A stretch of DNA of 64,000 nt from Aphelocoma coerulescens (lineage: Eukaryota > Chordata > Aves > Passeriformes > Corvidae). The stretch spans positions 276,001-340,000 of the forward strand of contig NW_027183520.1 in NCBI RefSeq assembly GCF_041296385.1. The letters are read 5' to 3'. The translations under genes and the position numbers were made by a program. The notes beneath the pieces are model-generated. The model was not told the origin of the DNA, did not search any database, and saw nothing but the letters and a program-made list of their open reading frames with translations. The first letter of the stretch is position 1; each line of letters opens with the position of its first letter. This document shows, piece after piece, positions 29,873 to 39,655 of the stretch.

Positions 29873-30629
29873 TGTGAGGAATGAGACAACTCTTTGTAGA
29901 AATTAAAACAATTTATTAAAACAGAAAAAAATTGAAAAATTGCAAAAAAAAAAAAAAAAACCTAACAAAATATAAAAATTTTGGATCCTGATGGCTCGAG
30001 AGATATGCCCCAGGAGCGCAGGGATTCAGGAGCTTTAGGCTTAAGACAGCTCTGAACCTCAGGTAGAGAAAAAAAATAAACTTGCAGTTTAGGCTGGTCA
30101 AAAAGAAATTTATTTCTAAAAGCCCCTAGAAAGGGGTAGGCTTCTCCAGCACTGCCTTAGCAAGCTGGAGAGGAAGGGAAAAAAAGAGAGTGGGCGTGTC
30201 TTCTCTTACACTTTTATAGCTTTTGCTCCGCCCACAGTCCGCCCACAGCCCACCCCCCTGGTTCAAGGCGGTTGGTGTTTTCCCCTTGACAGACCATCTC
30301 TGTCCACCAATGGCTCTTCCTGGTCAGAGGGGTGATATTAGTTGAGATAAGGGTCATGTGCTTATGGGGGGCTGGGCTGTTTGTTGCAACTGGGGTTTTT
30401 TTAAAATCTGCCTTGAAACCAAGATACAAGTAAAACATAAAAATACATCCAACACATCTTAAAACACTTGTAAAGGTATACAGTAAACACAGGAAGACCA
30501 TAAAAGCTTGATTATTGTACCTGGACTGATGGATTGATTTTAACATTCAATTTAAAAATATTAAGCTCAAATTAATTAAGGCACTTAATATGCAAAGACC
30601 AAGCACAAATAGGGATTTCATGTATGACA
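29873..30629 (-). repeat. ERV-2 3' LTR
   Basis: 757 bp, minus-strand ends TGTCATAC and CCTCACA. TATA box in GCTATAAAAG at 30211-30220; AATAAA at 30109-30114. Contains CCGCCCACAG repeats. Confidence 0.92.
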
Positions 30630-30648
30630 AGTCCCCCCTTTTTCTCTT
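30630..30648 (-). other. ERV-2 polypurine tract
   Basis: AGAAAAAGGGGGGACT on the minus strand abuts the 3' LTR start. Confidence 0.85.
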
Positions 30649-30673
30649 ATGCTCACATCTTTGGTCTTTGCAT

Positions 30674-32638
30674 TTAAGTGGAGGTGGATAACTCTTCAGG
30701 GATAGATTCAAGCTCTTTAAAACTGTCCCACACTTGCTGGGCAATTTTTCTCTCCTTTCTAGTTTTCTTATTGTTACTATTATTGATATGCATAATCTTT
30801 TGAGCGAATGGTGGACGCTGCTGTTGTCCTTGAAGATCCTGGATCAGTGGCATGCTTTGGACGACAGTGGTGATTAGACGGATGAAACAAGGGATTAAAC
30901 AAGGGAGAAAAATAAGTCCTGTAAGGGAAAGTCCAACAATAATTAAAGCTTTCTTCCACCATTGTCCTTGGAAAATATTTTCCCACCATTCAGAAGTGAT
31001 CAAGGGCTGCCATTTCTGCACTGGAACATGGGCTAGTTTCCTGATGTTTTGGGTAATCTTGGTGATGGCTTCGCCGTGATCATCAATATGGATGCAGCAG
31101 TCTGAGGTGTTAAACTTGCCGCATACTCCACCTTCTTCAGCTAGTAAATAGTCCAATGCCAGCCTATTTTGGTACACGGCTGCTCGAGTTTGCCCTTGCT
31201 GTGTGTTAAGTAGTTCGAGAGCAAGAGAGGTCTCATTAGTGATTACCTCAATTAGTGCTTGCAGTCTGATGATCCGGTTTAGCATGTAGATGGGAGTTCG
31301 GTACCCCCAGCTCCCATCCTGTGCCCATGTTGCAGGTCCATAAGTCTCTAGGATCCTCTCAGGTGGCCACTCTTCTTCTCCCCATCTCTGGGTCCCTCCT
31401 ATTACATGTCTCTTAGTACGGAAAAGTTCATCATAAAGGGAGATTCCAAGGTGGGCTCCAGCGTTTTCAGCAAGTAGGAAGAAGTTTGGTTGAATGGCTC
31501 CAAGAGTGCAGCTCCCTTTCCAGCGAGGTGGTAAGTTGGAATAAGCTCGGTTACCACAGATCCAGTAGAGGTCTTGTGGTGCTTCCCAGAAGTGGGGTTG
31601 TATACTTGCTGCTGTAATCCAGTACTTGGAAATTTGTGGCAGGACAGAATATGGATTTCCTTGATCCCAGCACTGCCAGAGTTTTTTAACAGGATTCAAA
31701 ATGCAGTTTTTGTTTTTAACCTTTTCTGCAGACCAGAATACATCTGGTTCTTGAGGTATCCACCAATGTTTTTGCCCATCAGTTACCAGGTACCTTTTGC
31801 ATATTGTCTCACCAACTTCTTTTAAAAATTTTCTTCCTTTCCTCCAGATGCATTCTTCTCCAATAACAGTATTGCTTAGCAGCCAGGTTTCATTGTCATG
31901 TCTGGTTGTGGGGGAGAGATTACTCAGTCGGAGTAAATCGGGGGGTCCAAGACTGACTCCCCGCCAAGGCCAACTCTCCGATTCTAAAGTTCCTCCGCAC
32001 ACCCAGCAATTTGTTAAATTTAGCTGTTGTCCAATCCTTTCTGCCAGGTCAATAAACAAGTTTTTCCTTGACATCAAAGGATTGTTTTCTTTTTGTTTTT
32101 CCTTTTCTTCTATGACCACCTCTTGGATCAGGTCAGTGTCATAGGTCTTTCTTTTTAACAAATCTTCTGTCTTGGTTATGTATCTAAAATTGAAACAGAG
32201 CCAATCGTCTTGGGAGGGGCACTCTCCCTTCTGCTTATGTATTTGGGTGCCAATGTTTTTGCCAATCCAGTACTTGTGACCTTTTTCTGAGCAGATACTC
32301 AACTTTGTTATGTTGTAACAAGATGGATTAACATAAGTATGTGCTCGGAAAAAGTGTCGAATTTGAAATGAGCCTCCTTCTGCCTGGTACACAGTCTTGT
32401 AACATCTGTTACAGCGGCTGTCGGCTGCTTGTGTAAAGGGAGGCCAGAGGACCCAGAGACAGATGACACTCAGTAGCAGGATGTTGCTCACTTTCCCCTT
32501 TAGGCATACCCGAGAGGAGCTGTCAGCATTTGGGTTGCCTCTGCTGGTGGGGGTTGTCATCTTTGCTTCTTCTGTCCTTTCTTTAGGCATCTCACCTTCA
32601 GATGGTTCTTCAGTGATCTCAGGCTTCTGGAAACTCAT
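30674..32638 (-). CDS. env: ERV-2 envelope glycoprotein (Env)
   Basis: 654 codons from ATG 32638, open. An unusually long hydrophilic leader of about 50 residues precedes the hydrophobic signal (VSNILLLSVICLWVLW). The surface subunit is Cys-rich with a CWVC (CXXC) motif and several N-glycosylation sites. An R-T-K-R furin-type site lies near residue 410 (LFRTKRHV). The transmembrane subunit has YQNRLALDYLLAEEGGVC and a cysteine motif of spacing CX7CC (CGKFNTSDCC), a helix IIVGLSLTGLIFLPCLI and a long cytoplasmic tail. CX6CC is usual in gamma-type Env, so the extra residue is notable. No break was seen. A 319-bp gap separates it from the end of pol. Confidence 0.9.
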   Translation of the reverse strand: MSFQKPEITEEPSEGEMPKERTEEAKMTTPTSRGNPNADSSSRVCLKGKVSNILLLSVICLWVLWPPFTQAADSRCNRCYKTVYQAEGGSFQIRHFFRAHTYVNPSCYNITKLSICSEKGHKYWIGKNIGTQIHKQKGECPSQDDWLCFNFRYITKTEDLLKRKTYDTDLIQEVVIEEKEKQKENNPLMSRKNLFIDLAERIGQQLNLTNCWVCGGTLESESWPWRGVSLGPPDLLRLSNLSPTTRHDNETWLLSNTVIGEECIWRKGRKFLKEVGETICKRYLVTDGQKHWWIPQEPDVFWSAEKVKNKNCILNPVKKLWQCWDQGNPYSVLPQISKYWITAASIQPHFWEAPQDLYWICGNRAYSNLPPRWKGSCTLGAIQPNFFLLAENAGAHLGISLYDELFRTKRHVIGGTQRWGEEEWPPERILETYGPATWAQDGSWGYRTPIYMLNRIIRLQALIEVITNETSLALELLNTQQGQTRAAVYQNRLALDYLLAEEGGVCGKFNTSDCCIHIDDHGEAITKITQNIRKLAHVPVQKWQPLITSEWWENIFQGQWWKKALIIVGLSLTGLIFLPCLIPCFIRLITTVVQSMPLIQDLQGQQQRPPFAQKIMHINNSNNKKTRKERKIAQQVWDSFKELESIPEELSTST

Positions 32639-32957
32639 GGTTATTTTAGGGTTGGCCTTGTCAAAGATTAGAGTTATCGTGCCCGTAATTTTGGAGTCTG
32701 ATTGGACTGTTATTGGAAGAGAATGCTGGCTTCAAATGGAGCCTTACTATACAGTTGATGTGACAATAAGGTTGTGTGAAGGCAGAATCTGTAAAAGGGA
32801 ATAACAAAGAACAGAATTAACAGCAAAATATTTTCAACTTAGTTTAACAACTTGTAGCTAGCACTTATTACTGAGGTATAACTGGGGAAGAACTGGGAGT
32901 ACAGGATTTTATTAACTTGGAGTGAGGGATGCTGAGTGGAGCTTTCAAACAGGGTGT
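32639..32957 (-). other. ERV-2 pol-env interval
   Basis: About 320 bp with no open frame of note; it should hold the env splice acceptor, which I could not pin down. Confidence 0.5.
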
Positions 32958-35900
32958 TTAGTTTGATGGTTTGTCTGGAGGTTTCTTCTCTTCAATTGGT
33001 GGTGTTACTGGACCCTTCACCCTCTTGACATGCGTCCAGCCCTTTTCAAATGTCCGGACAGCTGTTTCAGTGGTTAGCTGGACCTGAAATGGACCTTCCC
33101 AGGATGGGGTTAATGACTTTTCTTTCCAGGATTTTATTAACACCCAGTCACCTGGATTGATGTGATGTAAATTAAAATCAAGTGGGGGAGTTTGTGGTAG
33201 AAAACCTCTTTCCCTTAGCAACTCTAGATTTTTGGCAATTATCTGTACATATTGTTGTACATTGGAGTTTCCACACTCTTTCACATTCAACTCTTGTGGT
33301 GTAGCAAGGTAGGGTAATCCATACAACATCTCATATGGTGAACAACCCAAATCAGATCTTGGCTGTGTCCTAATTCTAAGAAGAGCAAGTGGAAGGCATT
33401 TTACCCAGGTCCATTTTGTTTCCAGCATTAATTTTGTGAGGGTGTTCTTGATTGTCTGGTTCATCCGTTCCACTCTCCCAGAGCTCTGTGGATGCCACGG
33501 GGTGTGTAATCTCCAATTTGTTCCTAATTGCTGAGCCAATTGTTGTACAATTTGGGAGGTAAAATGAGTACCTCGATCTGAATCTATGCGGTGGACTATC
33601 CCATAACGGGGGATAATTTGCTCGAGGATCACCTTACTCACTGTCTGGGCTGTTGCATTGACAGTTGGAATAGCTTCCACCCAGTGGGTAAGGTGATCAA
33701 CGATTACCAATAGGTATTTCCACCTCTGGACAGGAGGCATTTCTGTAAAGTCAATTTGAATGTTTTGGAAAGGCCTGATTGCTAATTCAATTCCTCCGCC
33801 CGTGTTCTTTTTCATTACCTTTTTGTTAACTTTTTGACAGATTACACAGTCCTGGGTTATTTGGTTGGCTATTTCATAAACACCAGTGCATCCAAAGGTT
33901 CTGAGATAGTGATCCGCCAGAGCCTTTGAACCCCAATGATTGCTTTGGTGGATATTTTGTAGAATTTCTCGGGTTAAATTTTTGTTTAAAATTTGGCGTT
34001 TATCTGGTAAATACCAGCGGCCTTGAGAATCCTCATTGGCACCAATTAAAACTAATTTCTGTTTTTCCTGATCAGTAAAAATGGGCGTGGGTAAAATGTT
34101 AGTTTGTGGAATAGTGTCAGATGTGGTGGTGTTAGTTGGAAGTTGGTTTACTTCCATCACTTTTACCTCTTCTTCCACTGCTGCTTCTTTTGCTGCCAAG
34201 TCTGCTAGGTTGTTCCCCCGAGCTTCTTTTGTGGTTCCCGGTTGATGACCTGGAATATGCACCACTGAGATCACCTGAGGCAGTTGCAGTGCTTTTAGAA
34301 TTTTTAGGATCAATTCCTTATGTAGGATATCTTTCCCTTTGGTGTTTAGGAACCCCCTTTCGGACCAGATTTTTCCAAAGGTGTGGACTACGCCATAAGC
34401 GTATCTGGAGTCAGTGTAAATGGTCCCGATGCTCCCTGCTAGTCGGTGGAGTGCTTTTTCTAGGGCATAGAGCTCACAGACCTGAGCTGACCAGGTTGGT
34501 GGCAATCTGCCCTTTTCTAGCACACACATTTGGTGTCCATCGACCACTGAATAGCCAGAGCATCGCTTTCCATCCACCACTCGAGATGACCCGTCAATGA
34601 AGAGGATTTCCCCTTCATTGAGGGGACAGTCCACCAGGTCCTCTCTGACTTTTGTTTGGATGTCAATTATTTCAATGCAATTGTGTTCAATTTCTTTTTC
34701 TGATGGGGTCCCATAAAGAAATTGAGCTGGATTTTGGTGTGTACACACAACTAACCTCAGGTGGTCTGAGTGCATGAGAATGGCTTCATATTTGACTATT
34801 CTTGGGTCAGTTAACCACTCTGCAGCCCTGTGAGCTAAAATGGTTTTGATTGAGTGTGGTGTATGCACTGTCAAGTCTCCACCAAAAATGAGTTTTTGAC
34901 TCTCCGAGACCAGAACAGCTGCTGCGGCGATGGACTGCATGCAGACGGGCCATCCTCTGGACACTGGATCCAGTAATTTGGAAAGAAAAGCAACTGGCTT
35001 CCTGACTCCACCCCACTCCTGGGTCAAGACGCCATAGGCAACTCCCTTCTCCACATTAACAAATAGATCGAAGGGTTTTTCTAGTGAAGGAAGGCTTAAA
35101 ACAGGTGCTTTTGTTAATTTCTCTTTCAGATTTTGTAATTTTTGTGTGTCTGAATTAGTCCAATTAAAAGGTTCTTCTTCTATTAGTTTTTCATATAAAA
35201 ATTTGGCAGATTGTGAATACTGATCAATCCACAGTCTGCAGTATCCAAATAAGCCTAATAATTGCCGGATTTCTCGTTTTGAAGTTGGAGGTGGTAGATT
35301 TAGGATTCCTTCTACTCTTTCAGCACTGAGTTTTTTTGTGCCATGGCCAATTAGATGTCCCAAATACTTCACCTCCTGTAGCACAAATTGTAATTTAGGT
35401 TTTGACACCCTCAGCCCGTTCCTCCCTAGAAAATTCAGTAACTGAATTGTAGCAGTTCTTACCGTAGACTCCTGTTCCCCAGAGAGGAGCAGGTCGTCTA
35501 CGTACTGAGTTACCTGAATCCCTTCGGGTGGAGAAAAGGAACTTAGCAAATCTTCTAGCGCTTGGCCAAAGAGTGTGGGTGCCTCGGTGTACCCTTGAGG
35601 CAGGCGAGTCCAGCGCAGCTGCTGCCTCCGTCCAGTGTCTGGATCCTCCCAGGTAAATGCAAAGATGTCTCTGCAATGAGAATCTAGAGGACATGACCAG
35701 AAAGCATCTTTAAGGTCAATAACAGAGAACCAGGCATGTGCTGGGGGTACCCGACTCAGGAGTGTATAGGGGTCCTGCACCAGTGGGTACCTGGTTTGGA
35801 CTCTCTTATTGACCTCACGCAGATCTTGTACAAGCCGGAATGACTTATCTGGTTTCTGGACAGCCAAAATTGGAGTGTTGTAACTGGATTTGCAGGTCTC

Positions 35901-36470
35901 AAGAATTCCATCTTGTAATAAGTCCATGATAACAGGCTTCAGGCCCTTTCTTTTGTCCTTGGAGAGGGGATATTGTGGTACACGTACTGGCTGGCTATTT
36001 GGGAGCAACTCAATTGTTAGAGGTGTGATGTCCATTTTTCCCCGGTTGCCAGGTTTGGCCCACACTGCCGGGTCAATGTGTTGCTCATCTACTAAAGATA
36101 AAACAAACAATTTAGTGGTCATTTTTCCACCCTGCGGTACCACCCCAACCCTCAGAGGTATTTGGAAGTCACGTCCTAAAAGATTGATCCCAGCTTGAGG
36201 TAGGTATAGCACATCCCCTGTATGGGTACGTCCTTGTATGGAAAGGATTACATTTTTAATTACAGGAACAGCAAAGCTTTCACCATTAGCACCATATATA
36301 TCTAATGTATCTTGAGAAATAAAACATCCTGGAGGTGTTTCAGTGACACAGGTTCTTTCAGCACCTGTGTCCACTAAAAACTCCACTTGTTGTCTCTGGG
36401 GTCCAGCTTCTAATTTTATCAAGGGCTCTTTAAGATGTTTTTGCCCCAGAGAATAAAGCCCCTGACCCCT
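32958..36470 (-). CDS. pol: ERV-2 Pol (protease, RT, RNase H, integrase)
   Basis: 1170 codons in the same frame as gag, directly after the UGA at 36471-36473, so made as Gag-Pol by readthrough. Order: a short linker, protease LVDTGAERTCVT and later LLGRDFQIPL; RT with LVQDLREVNKRV, FSVIDLKDAFW, LPQGYTEAPTLF and the active-site YVDDLLLS; RNase H with ILFIDGSSR and IYTDSRYAYGVVHTFG; integrase with HQSNHW, CVICQK, then catalytic IDFTEMP, DSDRGTHFTS and SSGRVERMNQT, and the C-terminal domain (PGDWVLIKSW). The YVDD box is of gammaretroviral kind. All catalytic residues are present and no break is visible. Confidence 0.93.
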   Translation of the reverse strand, partial: RGQGLYSLGQKHLKEPLIKLEAGPQRQQVEFLVDTGAERTCVTETPPGCFISQDTLDIYGANGESFAVPVIKNVILSIQGRTHTGDVLYLPQAGINLLGRDFQIPLRVGVVPQGGKMTTKLFVLSLVDEQHIDPAVWAKPGNRGKMDITPLTIELLPNSQPVRVPQYPLSKDKRKGLKPVIMDLLQDGILETCKSSYNTPILAVQKPDKSFRLVQDLREVNKRVQTRYPLVQDPYTLLSRVPPAHAWFSVIDLKDAFWSCPLDSHCRDIFAFTWEDPDTGRRQQLRWTRLPQGYTEAPTLFGQALEDLLSSFSPPEGIQVTQYVDDLLLSGEQESTVRTATIQLLNFLGRNGLRVSKPKLQFVLQEVKYLGHLIGHGTKKLSAERVEGILNLPPPTSKREIRQLLGLFGYCRLWIDQYSQSAKFLYEKLIEEEPFNWTNSDTQKLQNLKEKLTKAPVLSLPSLEKPFDLFVNVEKGVAYGVLTQEWGGVRKPVAFLSKLLDPVSRGWPVCMQSIAAAAVLVSESQKLIFGGDLTVHTPHSIKTILAHRAAEWLTDPRIVKYEAILMHSDHLRLVVCTHQNPAQFLYGTPSEKEIEHNCIEIIDIQTKVREDLVDCPLNEGEILFIDGSSRVVDGKRCSGYSVVDGHQMCVLEKGRLPPTWSAQVCELYALEKALHRLAGSIGTIYTDSRYAYGVVHTFGKIWSERGFLNTKGKDILHKELILKILKALQLPQVISVVHIPGHQPGTTKEARGNNLADLAAKEAAVEEEVKVMEVNQLPTNTTTSDTIPQTNILPTPIFTDQEKQKLVLIGANEDSQGRWYLPDKRQILNKNLTREILQNIHQSNHWGSKALADHYLRTFGCTGVYEIANQITQDCVICQKVNKKVMKKNTGGGIELAIRPFQNIQIDFTEMPPVQRWKYLLVIVDHLTHWVEAIPTVNATAQTVSKVILEQIIPRYGIVHRIDSDRGTHFTSQIVQQLAQQLGTNWRLHTPWHPQSSGRVERMNQTIKNTLTKLMLETKWTWVKCLPLALLRIRTQPRSDLGCSPYEMLYGLPYLATPQELNVKECGNSNVQQYVQIIAKNLELLRERGFLPQTPPLDFNLHHINPGDWVLIKSWKEKSLTPSWEGPFQVQLTTETAVRTFEKGWTHVKRVKGPVTPPIEEKKPPDKPSN

Positions 36471-36473
36471 TCA
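36471..36473 (-). promoter_or_regulatory. ERV-2 gag-pol readthrough stop (UGA)
   Basis: The last gag codons are followed by TGA, then AGGGGTCAGGGGC, and the frame stays open for all of pol. Gammaretroviruses suppress a stop at this place with help from a downstream RNA pseudoknot; a G-rich sequence suitable for one follows, but folding was not computed. Confidence 0.85.
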
Positions 36474-38189
36474 GTTGTTCAAAATTTGTCCCTCCATTTG
36501 AAGGACTCCTTGATCTCTCTGCTTTTTAAAACAGTACCACTGCCCGTGGCCTGGTTTATTACAGTATGTGCAAATTAACCTCTCAGGTCTTTGAACAATT
36601 GAGGTAGATTTTATATTACAAGCACAAACTTGTGGCTGTTGCTGAGAGCAGATTTGGGTTTGCTGTTGTGGGATGCCCCTTTGGGAAGTTCTTTGTGTAG
36701 GAGGGTTGTGGATTGGAGCATTAGTACTGTTATTCATTATTCGGCTTTTAGCCTTCATCCTCTCTTCATCCCTCCTAACAAAGACTTTTTGGGCTTCCTC
36801 CAGTAATTCATCTAGTTCCCTCTCTGGCCATTTTTCCAATTTTTCTAATTTTTTCCTGATGTCAGGCCAGGAGTGAAGCACAAAATGTACCTTTAGCATA
36901 GTTTTGCCTCCCTCACTGTCTAAGTCAATGACAGAATAAAGTTGAATGTTATTCCTTAACCGAGCCATCCAAGCTGTTGGGGACTCATCCTTTTCCTGTT
37001 CCCCACAAAATGCTTTTTTCATATTATTAACTCGAGGAACAGCTTCTCTAATCCCTTTTATAATTAAATTTCTGTAGTCTTTCATGTTCCTCCTGCCCTC
37101 TTCTGAATTTGGGTTCCATTCAGGGTCTGTCAGTGGTAATTTTTGTTCTCCAATTGGGCCTTGATTAGAATTATTTTCTCTGTCCCAGACTGTCACTCCT
37201 GCAGCTCTAATCAATTTTCTTTCCTCAATGGTGAATAAGGAGTGAAGGATGGATTGTATCTCTCCCCAATTATAAATATTAGGGCCGAGGAATTGATCAA
37301 ATTGGTCAGCTAGACCAATGGGGTCAGCCATCAGGCTTTTCATTTCCTTTTTAAATTCCCGTACCTCAGATGAAGCTAGAGGTACAACTACATAACCAAT
37401 TCCTCCTTGAGCATTTCCCATGGGTACCTCCCTAAGAGGTAGAATTTTAGACTCATGGGGAGTGCTAAGGCAGGTGGGACAGTCAGGTGTTTTAAATGAT
37501 TTCTTTCTAGTGCAAGATGCTGGGCCATCCTGGCTAGAAGAAATCCTTTGTTTGGTTGTCTTTTTGTGAGAGCAGGAAGGAACAGAATTTTCTTTTTCAC
37601 TTTCATTCTCATTTTCTGAGTCCCTTTCGATTGGGTGGCTTGATGAAGGAAGGACCCTTTCTTGTTCAATTTGGACCCTCCTTTCTGGAGGAGTTACTGG
37701 AGGAAGGTAGTCTAGGGGGTCCCACTTTGGTTTATTTAATTTAGGTTTTTGTTTTTCTTTCTGTTTGTGTTCTTCTGCAATGGAAAAAATTTGGTTTGAA
37801 TTTTTATTAAGTCCAATTGAATTAGATTTAGTTTCCTCTTCCAATTCTATTTTTTTGCTTTGGTCTTCATTTTGTTTTTGCCAATAATTTAACCAAATTT
37901 TAGCATAGTCTAATTCATCAGAATGTTTTGGAGCTTTGTAATGTACATAAGAATGCAAAGCCTCACAAAGCCATTTTTCAGAAGACCCATACTTGGGCCA
38001 TCTGAGCCCATCTTTGTTAATTCTATGTTTTGGCCACTTAAAAACACAGTACCTAATCATTTGACACTGGTCTTTTTCTTTAGTTAAAAGATTTTCTTCC
38101 CACTTTAGGAGCATTTGCCCTAACGGACTGTCTGGGAAGATTTTGTATTTCTTCATTAGGTCTTTCTTTTTGCTATTCGCTTGTCCCAT
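36471..38189 (-). CDS. gag: ERV-2 Gag polyprotein
   Basis: 572 codons from ATG 38189, which gives MGQANSKKKDLMKKY: Gly2 fits N-myristoylation and the following lysines a membrane-binding patch. The open frame extends six codons further upstream only through a TTG. Order: matrix, an acidic/proline-rich linker (LPPVTPPERR and Ser/Glu-rich runs), capsid with a gamma-type ESPTAWMARLRNNIQL region, and a nucleocapsid with one CCHC knuckle (CTYCNKPGHGQWYC). No PPPY is visible. The frame is intact and ends at the readthrough UGA. Confidence 0.92.
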   Translation of the reverse strand: MGQANSKKKDLMKKYKIFPDSPLGQMLLKWEENLLTKEKDQCQMIRYCVFKWPKHRINKDGLRWPKYGSSEKWLCEALHSYVHYKAPKHSDELDYAKIWLNYWQKQNEDQSKKIELEEETKSNSIGLNKNSNQIFSIAEEHKQKEKQKPKLNKPKWDPLDYLPPVTPPERRVQIEQERVLPSSSHPIERDSENENESEKENSVPSCSHKKTTKQRISSSQDGPASCTRKKSFKTPDCPTCLSTPHESKILPLREVPMGNAQGGIGYVVVPLASSEVREFKKEMKSLMADPIGLADQFDQFLGPNIYNWGEIQSILHSLFTIEERKLIRAAGVTVWDRENNSNQGPIGEQKLPLTDPEWNPNSEEGRRNMKDYRNLIIKGIREAVPRVNNMKKAFCGEQEKDESPTAWMARLRNNIQLYSVIDLDSEGGKTMLKVHFVLHSWPDIRKKLEKLEKWPERELDELLEEAQKVFVRRDEERMKAKSRIMNNSTNAPIHNPPTQRTSQRGIPQQQTQICSQQQPQVCACNIKSTSIVQRPERLICTYCNKPGHGQWYCFKKQRDQGVLQMEGQILNN

Positions 38190-38229
38190 TTTGTTACTGG
38201 GAAGCAAACAAGCAGCTAGTGCAGAAGAA

Positions 38230-38233
<4 letters not shown>

Positions 38234-38263
<30 letters not shown>
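38234..38263 (-). repeat. A30 homopolymer upstream of ERV-2 gag
   Basis: Thirty T on the plus strand, thus an A30 tract in the proviral RNA sense, about 45 nt before the gag ATG. Confidence 0.9.
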
Positions 38264-38914
38264 CTAATTAAATAAACCAAAGTATTGTATTATATAAAAC
38301 ATTTAAAATATTGCATAAGGAAATAATGTTACAAAATAACCTAAATTCAATACACTATCACAATAAAAAAATGATAATAAAGTTATAAGCATAAAATACA
38401 ATACAACTAATATAGAGAAAAGCAAGCAGGGTTAGTAGATATATAAGGGAATGAATGATGGCGAATCTGTGGGAAAATTAAATATGGTAGGCTGGTGAGA
38501 AACAAATATGTTGCAAGAAAATATTAATTTTAATTATAAAAAGAATAATTAGTGAATATTTAAATTGGTTAAAGTATAACTGAAATTTAGATAGTTTTAT
38601 ACATATATACTTAGAATTTAAGAAACAAGAGTTGTCTTTATTAGCAAAGGAGAGATAAATTTAAAATATTTATAATCGAATTAAAGGAAAAAGATTATAA
38701 TGACTAACACAAACAGTAATTCAAAATATCAAAGTAGTGTCTTATGATTAAAGCAGATAAAGCAAATTACAACTACAATCCAATAACCCAAACACTCCAA
38801 ACTAACAGGAAGTATAAAGGTGCTAGATAGCACTGACCAGAAGAGTGCAGCTAAAACAAGTTCACACATGCACTTATAACAGCAAAAGGGGTGCAGTTCA
38901 AATTAAAAGGACAC
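38264..38914 (-). other. AT-rich part of the ERV-2 5' leader
   Basis: About 650 bp of AT-rich sequence with no long frame. It lies where gammaretroviruses keep packaging and donor signals, but none could be assigned. Confidence 0.5.
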
Positions 38915-39118
38915 AAAATGGCGGCCGACCACGTGGCGGCCCGAAATTTCAAAATGGCGGCTGACCACGTGGAAACCCGAAATTTCAAAATGGCGGCCGA
39001 CCACGCGGCAGCCCGAAATTTCAAAATGGCGGCCGACCACGCGGCAGCCCGAAATTTCAAAATGGCCGCCGACCACGCGGCAGCCCGAAATTTCAAAATG
39101 GCCGCCGACCACGCGGCG
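38915..39118 (+). repeat. Six 36-bp repeats with YY1-like motifs in the ERV-2 leader
   Basis: Units begin at 38915, 38951, 38987, 39023, 39059 and 39095. Each starts AAAATGGCGGCC (or GCCGCC in the last two), matching the YY1 consensus AAnATGGCGGC in four of six, and then GACCACGTGG or GACCACGCGG; the first two contain the E-box CACGTG. The array lies 540-740 bp downstream of the 5' LTR in the transcribed leader. The frame across it (a repeated MAADHAAARNFK) is a by-product. Confidence 0.85.
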
Positions 39119-39630
39119 AAAAGAAAAAGAGAGGGGTTTAAAATGAGGTTTCTCCTCAGTTCTAGACCCGAGGAGACTGAGACACTAATAAAAATGAATT
39201 TGGGGCTGCGCACACCCCTAAAACGTGGAAACCTCCCCCCAGAAAGGCTGATCACCACACTCGATCTTCCCCTCTGTGTCTCTAAAGGGGTGATCCCTCG
39301 TGGTGCCCTTAAAAATGAACCCTTTCAAGCACACTCACACACACACTGGGGGCGGCCAACCCCCCCACACACTCTCTCACAAAAGGAATTCCACTTGGAG
39401 GTTCCCCAAAAACTAATAGCCCTTAAAAAAAGGGTAAGTCCCTAACTAAGTTCCCTTTAAGAAGGGTTCAAGCCTTACCACAAGTCTTTCTCCACCGGAG
39501 GTGTCCTTTCTCTGCTGCAGTAATCCTTGTGGGAGCCCAGAAAATCCAAGGAGAAAAAAACCAAAAAAATCGCAAAAATTCAAAAATAGTAAAATTAACC
39601 AAAATACCTGGATTTTAGGGCAAAAATAGG
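39119..39630 (-). other. ERV-2 leader between primer site and 36-bp repeats
   Basis: No gene recognised. This stretch should contain the major splice donor and part of the packaging signal. Confidence 0.5.
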
Positions 39631-39648
39631 ATCCCGGACGAGTCCCCA
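39631..39648 (-). other. ERV-2 primer-binding site (proline-tRNA-like)
   Basis: Minus strand TGGGGACTCGTCCGGGAT, 17 of 18 bases as in the tRNA-Pro primer site used by many gammaretroviruses (one A for G). It starts 7 bases after the LTR end. Confidence 0.85.
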
Positions 39649-39655
39649 AAAGAGT

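Noticed and set aside
38891..39445. 184-codon plus-strand frame with repeated MAADHAAARNFK
   Set aside because: It is the 36-bp leader repeat of ERV-2 read on the antisense strand.
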